A stretch of DNA of 64,000 nt. Origin: Hypholoma sublateritium FD-334 SS-4. Lineage: Eukaryota > Basidiomycota > Agaricomycetes > Agaricales > Strophariaceae. The translations under genes were made by a program, and so were the position numbers. This document shows, piece by piece, positions 25,259 through 39,157 of this stretch. The notes beneath the pieces are model-generated. The model worked only from the letters and a program-made list of their open reading frames with translations, was not told where the DNA came from and searched no databases. The stretch's first letter is position 1. Each line of letters starts with the position of its first letter. The stretch lies in the NCBI GenBank assembly GCA_000827495.1, contig KN817521.1:434001-498000 (forward strand), read 5' to 3'.

Positions 25259-27566
25259 ATGGACGCCCCCGCTCTTCTGCTCGTGCCCCCCAGCCCGCTC
25301 CCCACCCAATCGGCGCCCACGCCGCGCAAAGACGCCGGCCGCGACTCGACCGACGCAATCTTCTCGATATACTCCATGTACAGCGACGACCAGCGCGCCA
25401 GCGGATCGGGCTGGCCCAAACCGCACACCCACTCGCGCTCGACGTCCAGCTCGACGGCGAGCGCGCGCCAACGGGCATCTGTCGCATCCACGAGCCAGCA
25501 CAGGCCGCTGTCTGCCACGTCAGAGGACGATTCTGAGCTGCCGTACTTCTCCCCAGCGGTGGGCAGCCCACGGGGGTCGGTTGCCACCGCATCGTCCCTC
25601 CGCGCGCCCTCGACGACGCGCAGCCACTCCGCGTCTCGGCGTACAGCTTCCGATCTCTTTGACTCTGCACCCAGCTCCGCCGCTGTTCGGACCAGCGACT
25701 TCTCGGCCTCGTCCTACGCCCCCGCCCCATCTCCAACCGCAGCGAAACGACGCAGCGGCTCCCCGCATTCCGGCTCACGTCGCTCCTCGCGCAGCTCACC
25801 GCACCGCATCTCTGCCGCCAGCCACGAGTATCCCCCGCTCCCACCTTCTTTGCGCTCCACTCCCTCTCCCACACCACAATCACAGCCGCCGCCGGCGCTG
25901 CCTCTTCCGCAGATCCAGTTCCACACGCCGTCTCAGGCACCGGTGCGGCAGCCGTCTCCGTCTCACGGCCTTGTCACCCCTAAGACATCCATGAAATTGA
26001 GCCCAAAGCATCCGCCCTCTGCATTCGACTCTCCTTCCAGCTATGTCTCGCTCGTGCCCTCAGAAGGAGAGGACGTCGATGGCTTTCATGTCCGCAACAC
26101 TTATGCCCAACTCGAGGCCTCCGGCGTCAAAGGGGACGGCTATGAAGAAGGCGTCGAGCGCACCCGCGCCAGGATTGGTACCAGCAGAACAAGTCAGCTG
26201 CAAGCAGAAGAGGCTCTGGGCGACGGCCAGGAGAAGAAACGCGAACTCGATGCGAGGGAAATCAAGCTACTGCAGAACGTTGATCGGTGAGCGACTTCGG
26301 CATGCCCTTACCGCTTGTATCCGCGAATTAATTAACATCCAACTAGGTATGGCTTCTTTTCAATACCTTCACATGACCGCCTGGTCCTCCTTCCTTCCGC
26401 TCCCCTTCTCAAAAAACTTGCACCCGTCCCCGCGGGGCCCCCTTCCGCCTCCACCAATGCCAAATCCATAAACGCCCTCCCACCTGCAAAGATATCACCG
26501 AGGGAGTCCTCGCGTATCGAAAAGTGGACTCGGATGCTCGTTCCGCAGAAGCGCGGAGTAGGTGGGAATGTCGAGCGATGGGACGTTCGTCGCGGAAAGG
26601 AAGCCAAACTACGTTCACGCACTTACAAAGGCGTGCCCGACCGCTGGCGCCGCGCCGCGTGGGATCTGATGCTAGCGCGCATGCCCGGCGTGTCCGCGCA
26701 GACGTTTGAGCGCCTCGCCGCGGAATACCGCGAGAATCTGGAGCGACCATCGTCGTTCGACATCCAGATCGATCTCGACGTCCCACGCACGATCAGCGGG
26801 CACATCATGTTCCGCACGCGGTATGGCGCTGGGTGAGTTATCTCCTGCCTCGCCGCGCGCACAGGACGCTGACCGCGCGCAGACAACGGTCGCTGTTCCA
26901 CGTGCTGCACGCGTTTTCGTTGCGTTGCACGGCGTGCGGGTATGTGCAGGGCATGGGCCCGATCGCGGCGACGCTGCTGTGCTACTTCGAGCCGGATCGT
27001 GTGTATGCAGTGCTTGTACTTCTGCACGACGCGTACAAGCTGCACCGCGTGTTCGACGCTGGCTTCCCCGGGATGCTCGAGGCCATCTACGTGCAGGAGC
27101 GCGTGATGGCGCGCGCGATGCCCGCGGTATACGCCGCGTGCTCGCGCCATGGCGTCGCGACGACCGCGTACGCGACGAAGTGGTACATCACGCTCTTTGC
27201 AAACTCGGTGCCGTTCCAGACACAGCTACGGCTCTGGGACGCGTTCCTCCTCGAGGGGTATGACGTGTTCGTCGCGATGGCAGTGGCCGTCGTATGGGCG
27301 TATCGAGGTGCGTGCTAGCGGGCGCATTGCTGAAATTTCTCGGACGCTGACGTCGGTGCGCAGACCATATTACGGCCGCAGCGGCGAACTTTGAGACGAT
27401 CCTGTCTTTGCTATCATCGTTCTTCGTGCCGGAGGACGAGGACGCGTTAATGGCGTGGATCGGGAACATGCTCGCGGACAAGAAGCTCCGCGCGAGCATT
27501 GTGCAGTGGCGCGCGGAATGGCAGGCCCTCGTGCGCGAGGGCAAGGATGGTGCGGCGCTTCTATAG
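25259..27566 (+). CDS. TBC-domain Rab GTPase-activating protein
   Basis: The N-terminal 340 residues are Ser/Pro-rich and disordered, with many SP sites. The TBC domain begins near residue 430 (YKGVPDRWRRAAW). It shows both catalytic fingers: the arginine finger in IDLDVPRTISGH (the IxxDxxRT motif) and the glutamine finger in CGYVQGMGPIAA (the YxQGM motif). It continues with ATKWYITLFANSVPF and RLWDAFLLEGYDVFVAMAVAV and ends ...REGKDGAALL. This dual-finger arrangement accelerates GTP hydrolysis on Rab proteins in membrane traffic. Three introns keep frame. The start at 25259 (MDAPALLL) is chosen over an in-frame ATG at 25166, which would add a Gly/Glu-rich stretch. Base composition is GC-rich throughout. 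Which Rab it acts on cannot be told. Confidence 0.85.
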
Positions 27567-28090
27567 CCCGCGCTCTGTACCCACTTGTCTCAGCTTTTTT
27601 ATGTCATGTGGGTATTAGGATTTTTTTCTCCGTCTCGGTTATATTCTCTCGTTCATATTCGTCGTATTGCCATGCTATTTATCCTCGCTGACTCCACCAC
27701 CATGAAAAGCTAGAGGGTCTTAGTGTATTATTAATTATTATGGGTCATCGTCGCACTCTCCACACGCTTACTATATATCGCATCTGGTTTTTCTGCACAT
27801 ACATACACTCCTTTGCACTTTCTGCACTCAGTATTTATACTTACTACATACACCACACTGCGAACGTTCCTTCACTTACTGCATATGTTTGAACTTACGT
27901 CACCACTATGTGGCCCGTCATATCTATTATAATAGAAAGGAAGGAGTTTCTTCCTGCGGAGACGACTTACATGGGATGGCAAGCTATGGCAAGTCCGAAC
28001 CCGAACCCATCCATGTATGCGTGGGAAGTGTCCCAAATACGGCAAATATCCAGAGCTCACCGACCGAAATTTCTACACCCGACAACCACC
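27567..28090. other. AT-rich spacer between the Rab-GAP gene and mL40
   Basis: This contains the 3' end of the Rab-GAP transcript and the promoter of the mitochondrial ribosomal protein gene. The sequence is markedly AT-rich compared with both flanking genes. No gene is seen. Confidence 0.4.
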
Positions 28091-28669
28091 ATGTCTCTCC
28101 TCCGAACCGCATCCCGCGCCAGGCCCGTGGCCGCCTTCGCAAAACTTCCTAGCTCCTCGAACCCACAGCGGAACTATGCCTCGCCGATGCAGGAAACCGG
28201 CGGCGACCCGAAAAAAGACATCATCCGGCGCGTGCTCTACCCAAGCAACGTGAAGAACCGCGCGACGCCCATCGGCACCTGGCGCCCGGACGTCGGGCGC
28301 GCCCTGCAGCGCGCGATCCCCTCCGTGCAGGCGCACGACACCATCGAGCGCGCATGGCTCCTGCACAAGCGCCACGTGCGCCAGCGCCGCGCGGCGGAGG
28401 CGGAGCGCAAGTTCGCGTGCATGAAGGCGGCGATGGACGTGCTGGCGACGCTCGACCAGCGGCTGTACCTCGAGGCGAACCGCCGTGACGACCCCCGCGC
28501 GCGGTCGGCGGCGGAGGAGGAGTTCGTGAAGAAGGCGAAGGGGCCGGAGATTCGTGCGATGGAAGCGAGGATTCAAGGGCTGTTCCCGCGCGAGCTGCGA
28601 ATACCGACTGAGACCCCGTCACGCACGGGGTGGAAGTACGAGTGGAAGGCGTTCCATAGGCCCATGTAA
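28091..28669 (+). CDS. MRPL28: Mitochondrial large-subunit ribosomal protein mL40 (Mrpl28 family)
   Basis: A single-exon frame of 192 residues from the ATG at 28091 (context ACCACCATGTCT). The first 28 residues, MSLLRTASRARPVAAFAKLP and beyond, are rich in Arg, Ser and Ala with no acidic residue, as in a mitochondrial presequence. The mature part has DPKKDIIRRVLYPSNVKNR, a basic helix TIERAWLLHKRHVRQRRAAE and a conserved helical MKAAMDVLATLDQRLYLEAN segment, consistent with the fungal MRP-L28/mL40 family. Such proteins are structural parts of the mitochondrial 54S subunit. The frame is open further upstream to 27908, but that part has no conserved character. It converges with CSN2 across 212 bp. 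The family call is from memory of motifs and is not certain. Confidence 0.72.
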   Translation: MSLLRTASRARPVAAFAKLPSSSNPQRNYASPMQETGGDPKKDIIRRVLYPSNVKNRATPIGTWRPDVGRALQRAIPSVQAHDTIERAWLLHKRHVRQRRAAEAERKFACMKAAMDVLATLDQRLYLEANRRDDPRARSAAEEEFVKKAKGPEIRAMEARIQGLFPRELRIPTETPSRTGWKYEWKAFHRPM

Positions 28670-28881
28670 TTGTAAGTTGTTTCTCGGGTGTTGAGTATGG
28701 ACTACCTCTGACGTTGTGTTCGACAGCTTACTCCAGCCAGCTCACAGTTACCGACATCCTTTACATCTAGCTTGGATAGTCGTAGGAGACAGATGGGTGA
28801 TGATACCTTCCTTTTAACATACAGATTACAGAAAGCAATGCGAAGGACTATATTCCGGGTCATGTACGGCCAGCTCTCAGT

Positions 28882-30895
28882 TCAACCCCATCTGTCCGGC
28901 TCTCTTAGCCCAAATCCGTCGCCGATAATTGAGGACTCAGCGCCTCGTGAAGCAGTAGCCGTCTTGCCCACGACCGCAGCGTGGACCGCTTCGAGTGCCT
29001 CGGTCCATTTGCCCAATGCATGATATCGTTTCTTTTCGAGACTTTGCCTAAGTCCACATGTTAGTCTTGTTCGATGCGACTGGAATTCTGGCTCACTTTC
29101 GGTCGAGCTCCAACCTCATTCCAACCTGGTCAATTAGCCCGTCTACTTTCCCTTCTAAGATGAGCCCAATCAAGAGTTCTTCGACTTCTTGAATGTCAAC
29201 ATTGAGTTGCTGTGAAGAAGGTGAGAAGATGTATTTCAATGAGTGCAACAAAATTACCTTGGCAAGGAATGAAAGTTCTAGACGAGTGTATGGTTTGATA
29301 AGGTCAATGAGGTACTGTGTTCGCAAGCTGCGAAGTAGGTCGCCTATGTAGGACCGAATGAAGGCATCATCCATGATTGTTGACCGGTTGTCTAATCAGG
29401 CGCCAATTAAGTTCTTTGTTGACAGAACCCATTTGAATACGCACCTTTCAGGATCTTCTCAGCAAGGTGGACTTCGCGACGCTGGTATGCATCAACGAGG
29501 TCAGTCATTGCTTTTATTTGAGGATCCGCCTTGTATCTAGATCATTAAAACGTCAACAGCGAAAGAAGCGTTGTGATCAAAGGACGTACGGTTTTGTTTC
29601 TTGACTGTCGAATGGATTGACTTCACTGCCCGTGAGCATGTTCGCCAGTACGAGATACTTGAGCACTTGAATTCTTTGAGGGGACCCTGCTTCATCGTAG
29701 TTGCGGAATGACTCAAAGAAATCTTCGCTAGCTCGGTTCCATTGCCCTACGGGAAAAAATCAAATCTTTGAATGTCAGGAAAGATAATATGGTCCTACGT
29801 TCGCCCATCCACATTTTGCCGCCGCACTCTTTGATGACACCCATAATTCTTGGATGCGGGATGGCCGAGCGCACAGCATTACTGGCATTGTAGATTTCCT
29901 ATCGACACGTCGTTAATTTAGGTTGACCTACAATATTATGAACACTAACCTTGAGCTTCTTAAAGTTGCGCGTCTCGTTATACATTTGAATTTCAAGTGC
30001 GTATATCTCCAGAAGCTGGGTGCCTCGCTGAGATTGGTCGTCGACTTCATTGGTCGCTGTTGTCGCGCTATGCAATTCCTTGATCAGCTGTGAATGGATT
30101 CATTAGTGAAAGGACGCGAGATTCAACGGAGTCAATAATTTAACCTTGGACAAACGAGTGTATTCTTTACGGTCAAGCCACAATTTGGCGAGCTTCAGAT
30201 TGGTTTTGACTGAGAGACGCTGAATTGGAAGTCAATCAAGCAATGGCACAGACTCTTGTATACACAGACGAACCTCGTTCTTAGCTTCCTCTAGAGCTTT
30301 TCTGGTGACTTGGTAGAACTTTTCGAGTACATCGACTTCCACCTGGCCACCCTTTCCTCCTCCAACGTAATCCAAGATACCATTGATCGACTTTTCGGAG
30401 TAGTTTCGTGTCACTGCCGATTTTGTGTATGTCAGGAGTTCAGTATATGTCTTCAGAGCATCGCCGGCTCTGTGGAGTTCGAGGAACAATAGCTTGGTCA
30501 TTTGCTTCAGCGCTTTGAAACCCCTAGCATAAATTAAGTCAGAGCTTTCCTATTATTCAGGATGCTAAACGAGTGCTACCAATCGCCCTTTTCTTCCTCT
30601 TGGTCAACAATAGCACGGAACTCCTTCAGCGCTTCCTCGGGATTGTCTTCCTTCTTAGCTGTGGGGCGCTATTAGATCTCACTAACTATCGGAGGAGGGC
30701 TGAGTGGTACATTTCGCCTTGTAATACATGTTCTCGACATCGGCGCTTCCTGACTCGTTCGCCTCGTCGTTATCAGAGTAATCGAAGCCATAGTCCTAAG
30801 AGGGGTCGTGTGGGTTTGTTGCACAACCGCCAAACATGCGAAAGACATACTTCGTCGTCGCTTCCTTGCATATAATCGGCATCATCGTCATCCAT
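28882..30895 (-). CDS. CSN2: COP9 signalosome subunit 2
   Basis: Starts [20 protein letters not shown], the acidic N-terminus typical of CSN2. It continues through [36 protein letters not shown] and helical TPR-like repeats to a PCI domain with [20 protein letters not shown] and [19 protein letters not shown]. Near the end [20 protein letters not shown] matches the C-terminal helix seen in animal CSN2. The eight-subunit signalosome removes NEDD8 from cullins and so cycles SCF ubiquitin ligases; CSN2 contacts the cullin. At least ten exons join in frame with GT-AG introns; one donor lies inside AAA T|GTACCA. The last residues after the conserved end ([11 protein letters not shown]) are an extension. 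It is divergent from FAB1 across 433 bp and convergent with mL40. Confidence 0.93.
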
Positions 30896-31328
30896 GGCGA
30901 GCCTCTAGTCTTTCAATAGGATTGTGAAGTGTGAAAGGCGTGAACCAGCTCTGATCGAGATGACGGGCAGTCGCAAGCTGGGGTCACGTCGGTCATTAAC
31001 TTCGACGCGCACGTGGACTGACGCATTAAATTACTGACAATATTTGCCACAAAACGCTGACCTCCACAAAACCAGTGGCTGATTGGATTATTTAATTGTC
31101 TGAACTCGACATTATCGAGGCTTCCGCGGCTCAAATGGATGGTTGTATGGCTCGATATGCAGTTTCGCGTTGTTTTCGCGTTTCGACGCCATGGTGGCAC
31201 GTGATGTTAGCGCTGATCATGAATGGAGTGCTAAATCGGCGTCAGTGAGTGTGAGGTTAAATGTGGACGATGCGCCGGCGTCCTATCTATGCTCCTTACG
31301 CTTGAGGCGCCCCCGTCCAATTTCGACT
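30896..31328. promoter_or_regulatory. Divergent promoter region, CSN2 / FAB1
   Basis: 433 bases between two divergent start codons. The FAB1 frame stays open upstream of 31329, but the extra residues show no conservation and the ATG at 31329 has better context. No TATA box stands out. Confidence 0.4.
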
Positions 31329-34300
31329 ATGGAATCCCCTAATGCAACCTCTCCCATATTTGGGTCCTTCAGCGGCCAGTCCTCCAGATCCAGGAGCAGC
31401 ACCAAGCTGGCGGACGATATACCACACGGCCTCACTTCGTTCAACCCCTTTTCTGCCGAAGATGAGCACGACCAGTCCTCATATACCCTCGTCACGTCCA
31501 TATTATCGCGTATGAAGAATACGCTTTCTGCTCCGCTGTCTTCCGCTGTCACTGTCTCCTCCAACACTCCAGCAGGCAACAACCCGAGCAATCCTGCGTC
31601 CGGCACGTCAGAAGTTCGGCGTCCGTCCTACTCTACCACGCAGACAGGCTCCTCAACCTTCTCGGCACGAACGAATGCGTCCGACCGCCCCAACCCACTC
31701 ATAGCCGCGCGAGTGTTGGCTGCGCCGCCACTCGTGTCACTAACGCCTGCGCAATCCGAACTTCCGACGTATACCGTCGACTACGAGCGCCCGGATAACA
31801 GAATCCCGTATTCTCCGGGATATTCACCTCGGTACTCACCAGGGTTTGAACCGGGAGGTGATACTTCTTTCCAGTTTGGCACCACAATCCCTGGGTTTCC
31901 GATTCCGGATGACGCGCGTAGTATCAAAACGACAGCCAGCGTACATCGATCAGGCTCTGTCTCCAAAGTTATCAGACGCCTGAGGGGAGAAGGTAAGAGG
32001 TACTTTTATAAGGGATTAATTACCTTTCTGACGTTATAGGCTTGTCGCGGGATTATTGGATGGACGACGACAATTGCAAGGAATGCTACGATTGCAAGAG
32101 TGAATTCACAACATGGAGAAGGAAACACCATTGTCGTATATGCGGTATGATAATCATTCCCTCAGTCCCACCGTCTTACATATTTATATAATAATCATGT
32201 AGGCCAAATATTTTGTTCTCGTTGCGCGTCGAATATCATCAAAGGAGCCCGGTTTGGCTCCGAAGGCATGGTTCGCGTCTGCAATTTGTGTTTGAGGAAA
32301 CTCGCCAAAGTGGAGGACGATGACGACGACGACCGTCGTTCTGTTGCATCGTCGGTCACCAATTTCCCTGCTCATCAATTAGGCATGGATCCATTCACAA
32401 GTTTTTCCCATCCGCAATCTCCATTTGCAGCGTCACAACTCTTCGGACAGGCTAGCGAGCCTTTTAACCTTTATTCCATTGCAGAGACCAGGAAACCTAT
32501 GTACGGCTCGGACGGCAGCTTGTCTCGTCCCCTCACTCCTATGGACAGAGAAGATGGTACATGGGGGTCATCTATCCGAGATAACCCAGCTCCGTTCCGC
32601 CGAGGCTTATCTGACGAGGAAAAGGATACTGCCAATATATCATCAAATTTTACGCCAGAAAACTCTACTCTGGCATCAGAAATCAAAAATAATTTTGAGT
32701 TTCCAACAACCTCAAAACCTGTCCTGATTGAAGCATCGACAAGCTCGATACAGTTTCCAATTGGGTCTCCAGAGCATTTAGGCTCGCCACTGCGACTCTC
32801 GAATAAACCTAGGCCCGGCAACCCCTACGGAGAGATAGAAGTTGCAACTCCTTTCATCAGGAGTAGAGTGCAAAGCAGATTAGATTCTGCTATATCGGAG
32901 GTGGAACCTAGTTGGAGAATGCGGCGCGAAAGTACTGCGTACGTTTCCGAACTCTATCATGGCTGGCGTCGTACTTACAAACCATGTTTCTTATAGATAT
33001 GCTCAGGAGCTGAATCTTGCCTCTATGTTGCACTTGAAGATCATGCTTCGGCAGATGCTGACGAGCGAAAAGATACCGAATGTCAGAGAATGGGAAGAAA
33101 CCTTACTTCGATTGGCCCTTCGGATTGCAAGAGACATGACTTTCACCGCCCTGCCTCATCGACAGGGACAAGATATGGACGTCAGACGCTATGTTAAAAT
33201 CAAGAAAATCCCTGGCGGAACGCCCAAGGATTCGGAATATGTCACGGGCGTGGTCATCACGAAGAATGTTGCTCACAAGCAGATGTCTAGGCTTCAGGCC
33301 AACCCGCGAATCATGCTCGTAACATTTCCGCTTGAATTTTCTCGCGTAGAGGGCCAATATCTGCACTTTGGCCAGATTGTGCGGCAGGAGAAGGAATACC
33401 TCGGCAATCTTGCTAGTCGGATAGCGGCACTGCGGCCTCACGTCGTTCTCGTAGAACAGTCAGTGTCTAGACTTGCGCTCGATGCCCTTGCAAAGTACAA
33501 TATCGCAGTGGCACGTGGAGTTAAACCAACTGCGATCCACACGATATCGAGAATGACTCAAGCCGACGTTTTCTCGTCCATAGATCGACTAGCGTTGGAG
33601 CCACGGTTGGGTCACTGTGCTCGTTATTGCATCCAGACCTACGACCACCCGCTGATACCTGGCCGACGGAAAACGTACATGCGCTTTGAAGGTTGCAACC
33701 GCGACATGGGATGTACAATTATCCTTCGAGGAGGTGATATCGACACATTGCGACGAATCAAGAAAGTGACCCGGTTTTTGACGTTCATTGTGCGCAATCT
33801 CAAGCTTGAGACTCATCTCTGGAAAGATACTGTCACAAGTTTGCCTCCGCCTAACCCACAAGGGATTCCGGGAGCCGTCAGCCGACTATTACATATCAGC
33901 GTCCCTTCCATGATGTCTGCTTACAACCTTTCCGCTCCGAAGCTCCTATTCTCCACAACCGATGACACTATTACAGACATCCCAAAAGAACCCCAGCAGG
34001 CAGAGGGGGACATAAGTATCGACAATGCATCTAACGAGGACGCAGAACAACTGCGTTTGACGCGTAGGATAGATGGATCTCTCGAGCCCTACATCAAAAC
34101 ATTTATCTCTGTCTCGGCAACTCTTCGTTTCCCTCCTCCTTACCCTATTCAGCGTATGAAAGAGCTTGATAACTTGCTGATAGACGCCAAGAAGGCATGG
34201 GAAGATGAGCTCGCTCGAAGGGAAGAGCGCATTGCCGCAATGCACAAGCAGGAGGAGACTGTTACCGTGACTCCTACACCCGCTCAAGATATTGAACAGT

Positions 34301-37300
34301 CTGAAGAAATGCGGGAGGGCCAAGATCGCAGAGCGTTCCTTGCTGAGATAGAAGCCTTGCCCGTATTGAATCTGCCTTCCACACCCTTGACTGGTGACGG
34401 ATTCCCGATGAACTCCAGTCCACTTGATGATGATGATGATATCCCCTATTTCTCCATGAAGCCATTGCCTTCATCGAATCCCGGAACACCAGGCTCCATC
34501 ATTATCCCGGAAATTCTCCCGCAATATTCTATATCTTCGCCAGAGCCACCCGAGACTCTGAAAACTACCAACGACATACATTATGAAAGTCAGTATACTT
34601 TATTGAAATGGCAACACGAGGAGTTCCGCCGTATCTGGGAATGGTACCTTCGCAAAAACTCGGACGATTTCATTGTGGACAAATATCAATGTATACATCT
34701 TAGGGAGTACACTGTTCCTGCAGCCGATATGGGTAGTGCCCCGCCCTGTTTCGCCCCCCGCCTGCGATATATCGAATTCTATGGCGAGAATGACATGACG
34801 CTCGGTCAATTTATCGAGAAATCCGTCACTGACACCCTCACACAGTTTCTTGACCCCAACGCGATTTGCTCAGGGAAGGGTTGTGACCAATCTCTTGCAC
34901 GGCACGGTAAAGTTTTTGTTCACAATCAAACAACTGTTTTCGTAGCCGTTGAGCAATGGGACGGTCAAATCGTCAGCCAGACAGATTATAAGAATCCTGC
35001 TGAAATCACCAGCTGGAGTGCATGTCGCGTATGTGGGGCCGCTACCCCCTTTCTTCCCGTTTCTCCGGAAATGCAACGATACTCTTTTGCGAAGTTCTTG
35101 GAGCTTCATTTTTACCCTGCAGATGTCCGTTCAATGGAAGGCGCCGGGTGTCAACACAACATGTACCAATATCACATTCGCTATTTCTCCTGGAAGAAAA
35201 TGACTGTCCGCTTTCAGGCAGACCCGATTATACTACACGAGATCGTATACCCTCCCTTCCGAATCCGAGTGCGGCCAGAAACACAATTGGAGATCAAAAA
35301 CGCCGAGTTTGAGCGGTTGCACTATCGCAATATGCTGTGGTACACACAATTAGTTGACGACCTCAAGCTCATCAGCATAGACGCAGCCACAGGAGACGAG
35401 GGAACGGACGCTCGGTTACTGGCAGACATAAATGTTCTCATAACGAGGGCCGAGTTCGAACGGGAAGACATCTGTCGACAAATTAACCGCATATATAGGG
35501 ATTCTTCGCCTACAGACACTTTGGCTCTCAATCAGGTTCCTGCGTACCGTCAAGACAAAATTGTTGAGTGGCAGATGGATTTTGACAAACTTCCCAAGCC
35601 GCGTACTATGCAAATCAACAACAGGAGTAGTCGCCGGTCCTCGGCTTTTGACTCTATGAAAGCGTCGATATGGCCGACCCGCAGAAGCGAGCTAGCTGGG
35701 TTGTTCGAGAATCCTCAGCTTCCTTCTTCAAGCGTGTCGGAGGCGGAGGAAGGACCAATTAAAACCCGTAGAAATACCGTAGATTCATCAGCATCTGACG
35801 CTTCAGAAACGTCAAGCGTTGAAGGGAAGGGCCGCACGAAAATCCACAATTCACCCGAATTTTCTAAATTGGCTTCGGACTCGAAAGTGCTGTCTGACGC
35901 TACGACTACCAGCGAAGACCAGCCCAAGTCTGATCCTGATAGCGATTCTACTATTGGTGCAATTCGTGAAGAGCCAGCCGAAATATCGGAGCCACTATCC
36001 AAGGTCAATTCTTTGTCGCTCATTTTCTATTGGTGTTAAATACTCTGTCTTTAGCAAGAACTTGAAGCATCTGCTGATGACGCCGCACCGAGAGTGTCCC
36101 GTTTGCCGAGGCGCGTTTCCCAAAACCCAAGCGTTGCTGAACTTGTCAAAAAGTATCAAGAATATCTCCCCGCTCAAGGTATCCATGATCTGGCCCAAAC
36201 AGCGTTCGCACCAAAGGCGATTGTATCGGAAAGCGAACAAGAGTACCCTCCGTCAGTACCGCCCATAACGCGTCCGCCAATCCGCAGTAAAAGCCGACAC
36301 CGTATGCCCATTCGAAAGCCATCTACCTCCGATTTTGAACAAGGTTATGCTGCCAACGTTGCGCCGAAGTACTTGACACGTAATAAGAGGCCCATAGGAA
36401 ACCCAAATGGGAGCCGCATACCAGGTCCCAAGGAGTTACCTCCGGCATCACTCGAGTCGTCACGCAGAGCTTCCCCTGAAAAGCGATCTTTGGATAATCA
36501 AGGCAGGGACCCTCGCCCCAGTCGGCCGTCTTCTCCCCAGAGCAATAACAGATCGACAACGTCTGCGACGAAATATGGAAAAAACCGAGTCGTAAGTCGT
36601 CCAAAAGACAAATCGGTGGCTCGCCCTACTGCCAGTGCTCTGAACAAGTCGACAGTTCGGCGGCCCCCCACTGGCCAAGGTAGCAAGGTCTCTAATATCG
36701 CAAAACACTTCGAACGGTTAGGTCGTGATGCTGAACGTTCCAAGGGGGGAAGATATGCAGTAATTCGTGGGAAACGCGCACGTCCTGTGGCTTTCACGAG
36801 AGCTAAGGTTGAGGTTCTCGACAGTGTCAAAGATGCAATACGCGATGATTCTGAGAGTTCTGACTCCAGTGAAGCTGACGATGAAGATGAAGGAAATGAC
36901 GAAGATCGACCTTCGTTGACATCTACCACTCAGCAACAAGATCTCGATTCGTCAGGGATTTTGTCGCCAGATCCTGTTCCATACACAGCACCTGCTGCTC
37001 AATCTTCTCCAGATATCGATGTCGACACACCTGATACCGATGTTGGGGAAAGCACAATTCAAGTTGCTCCCGGGAAAAATTCACTTCCATCTTCCCCTTT
37101 CTTATCATCTCAGAAGGTAAAGCAGGACGGACCACTGACACCACCAGCTTCGGACGCAGAACTGGGGGGCCATCTTGAAGAGCGCCCGTCTCTGCTTAAA
37201 ACCCTGTCTGGTTTCTGGCCTCAGACGTCTCGCCAGTCCATCGAAGGCGAAGACTTGATGAGCGACCCAGAGCATATATTTAGAGATTCTTCGATGGTGG

Positions 37301-38951
37301 TCCGGCTCGATGAGCCAACATCGATTATTGCTTTAGCGTTGAAGTAAAAGAGTTTTACCCTCAGATTATTCGTTTGGTCTTGCTAATCATCTCTCCAGCT
37401 CACCTCAATATCGCGACATGCTTGCCAAATCAAGAGCCGAGAAACGAACAGCCAGAGAAGCAAAACTCACGGAATCTGGTGAAGCATTCATGCCTGATGA
37501 TGGATCAGTCGCAGAATCTGCCTCAACTTGGGGTGTCGTCAACGTAGACTCTACAGACTCTGCAGATCCTACGGAAGACTTGCGAGTCCCGTCATCTAAG
37601 CTCCCTTGGGCTATTAGTAAGAAATTTATTCTGGTCAAATCATACCGTCGTTGACCAAGCTGTTCATATCTTTGAAGCCTTTGAAAGCGGTGGGCTAACA
37701 ATCAGCTGCACTGTTCTTTATCCGGAGCAATTCGATGCATTGCGTCGCACCTATGATTGTGAAAAGAGTATGGTTGAATCACTCTCGCGATGCGTCAAGT
37801 GGAATGCAAGCGGCGGAAAATCGGGGTCTGCCTTTCTCAAAACGCGAGGTGGGCCTAGTCATTTATGGTTTCTCTCGATGATTTAACACTCTATTATGAA
37901 AAGACGACCGATTCATTGCCAAGGAGCTTTCTAGACCAGAGTTGCAAACGATGGAAACATTTGCTCCCGCTTATTTCGACTATATGTCGTCCTCCGTATA
38001 CGCTGATGTTAGTAATGTGCTTTTTGAAGGCTTTGTGTCGATTAATCTCCCTCTCAGAGACCAACGCTCCTGGCCAAAGTCTTTGGGTGTTACAAATTGA
38101 CATTCAGGAAGAGTGGAAAGGAAAGGAGTCCCGGGAAATCCAAGTCGACACAAATGAACCTTCTCGTAATGGAAAACCTATTCTATGACAGGAGGTTCAC
38201 AAAGGTAAGACTTATGGGCTTTGGTTCTTCGAGGCTTATACTCTTCGTTAGATATATGACCTGAAAGGTTCAACTCGAAATCGACATGTACGGTCTACTG
38301 GACGAGAAAACGAAGTGCTCCTTGATGAAAATTTAGTAGAAGGTAATGAAGTCAAACGTCAACCTGTTTTCCGGCATCTAACCGGATGTCAGCTGCACAC
38401 CAGCACCCATTTTACTTGCGTGAACACTCCAAGCGCATACTCAGAGGAGCCCTATACAATGACAGCAAATTTTTATCAGACATCAATGTCATGGATTATT
38501 CGCTGGTCTGCGGGGTAAGCGGCTACACCCTTCTTAATTTCTGCAATTACTTACGTCCCTACTAGGTCGACAGCCAAAACAATGAATTGGTTATCGGTAT
38601 TGTCGGTAAGTGAACAAAGGAGGCTCTAGCCTATGACATGACGCTGACCTTGAACACCCAGATTATATCAGAACGTATACGTGGGACAAAAAATTGGAGA
38701 GCTGGGTCAAGGAGTCAGCATTTTTGGGTGGAGCTGGGAAGGGCGAACCAACTATCGTCACACCTCGCCAATATCGACAACGCTTCTTGAGTGCGATGGA
38801 AAGATACTTTCCTTTAGTAAGTCTACTCAAAAAAATAAGAACAGCTTCTTGGCTCATGCATAAAATCAAGATTCCTGACCGCTGGATGAAGCAAAAGGAT
38901 GCGCCAGAAGAGGATTCCGTGGTGCTTTCAGAATTATGGCCAGATTGGTAA
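31329..38951 (+). CDS. FAB1: Phosphatidylinositol-3-phosphate 5-kinase FAB1
   Basis: Makes PI(3,5)P2 on vacuolar and endosomal membranes. Domains in order: a disordered Ser-rich N-terminus; a FYVE zinc finger with the WMDD motif, [20 protein letters not shown] and RVCNLC (all eight cysteines and the PI3P-binding basic motif); a TCP-1/chaperonin-like region ([38 protein letters not shown]); a cysteine-rich FAB1 region ([18 protein letters not shown]); long acidic and Ser-rich linkers; and a C-terminal kinase with [32 protein letters not shown] and [13 protein letters not shown]. The DLKGS catalytic segment and MDYSL motif are intact. The protein exceeds 2,200 residues, normal for the family. 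All introns I followed are GT-AG. The stop at 38951 lies 206 bp from the TAF2 stop, tail to tail. Confidence 0.95.
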
Positions 38952-39157
38952 CCGGATGCTTTAAGTACATCTAATCTAACCTTCAACTTCTGCTTTGATT
39001 TTGTTTTCATATCGACCAACATTCTATAGGCAATTTTGTGCACGCATTCCTGCGGCCATTCACGAAACTCGTTTACATATTCTACTGTACACAGATTAAC
39101 ATAGCGACGAACAAACAAGATTAAGTAACTGTATAATGTACTATAGCACCGGTAAAA

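Noticed and set aside
25170..25994. Overlapping long frames on both strands in the Rab-GAP N-terminus
   Set aside because: High GC suppresses stop codons in all frames; only the frame continuing into the TBC domain is supported.
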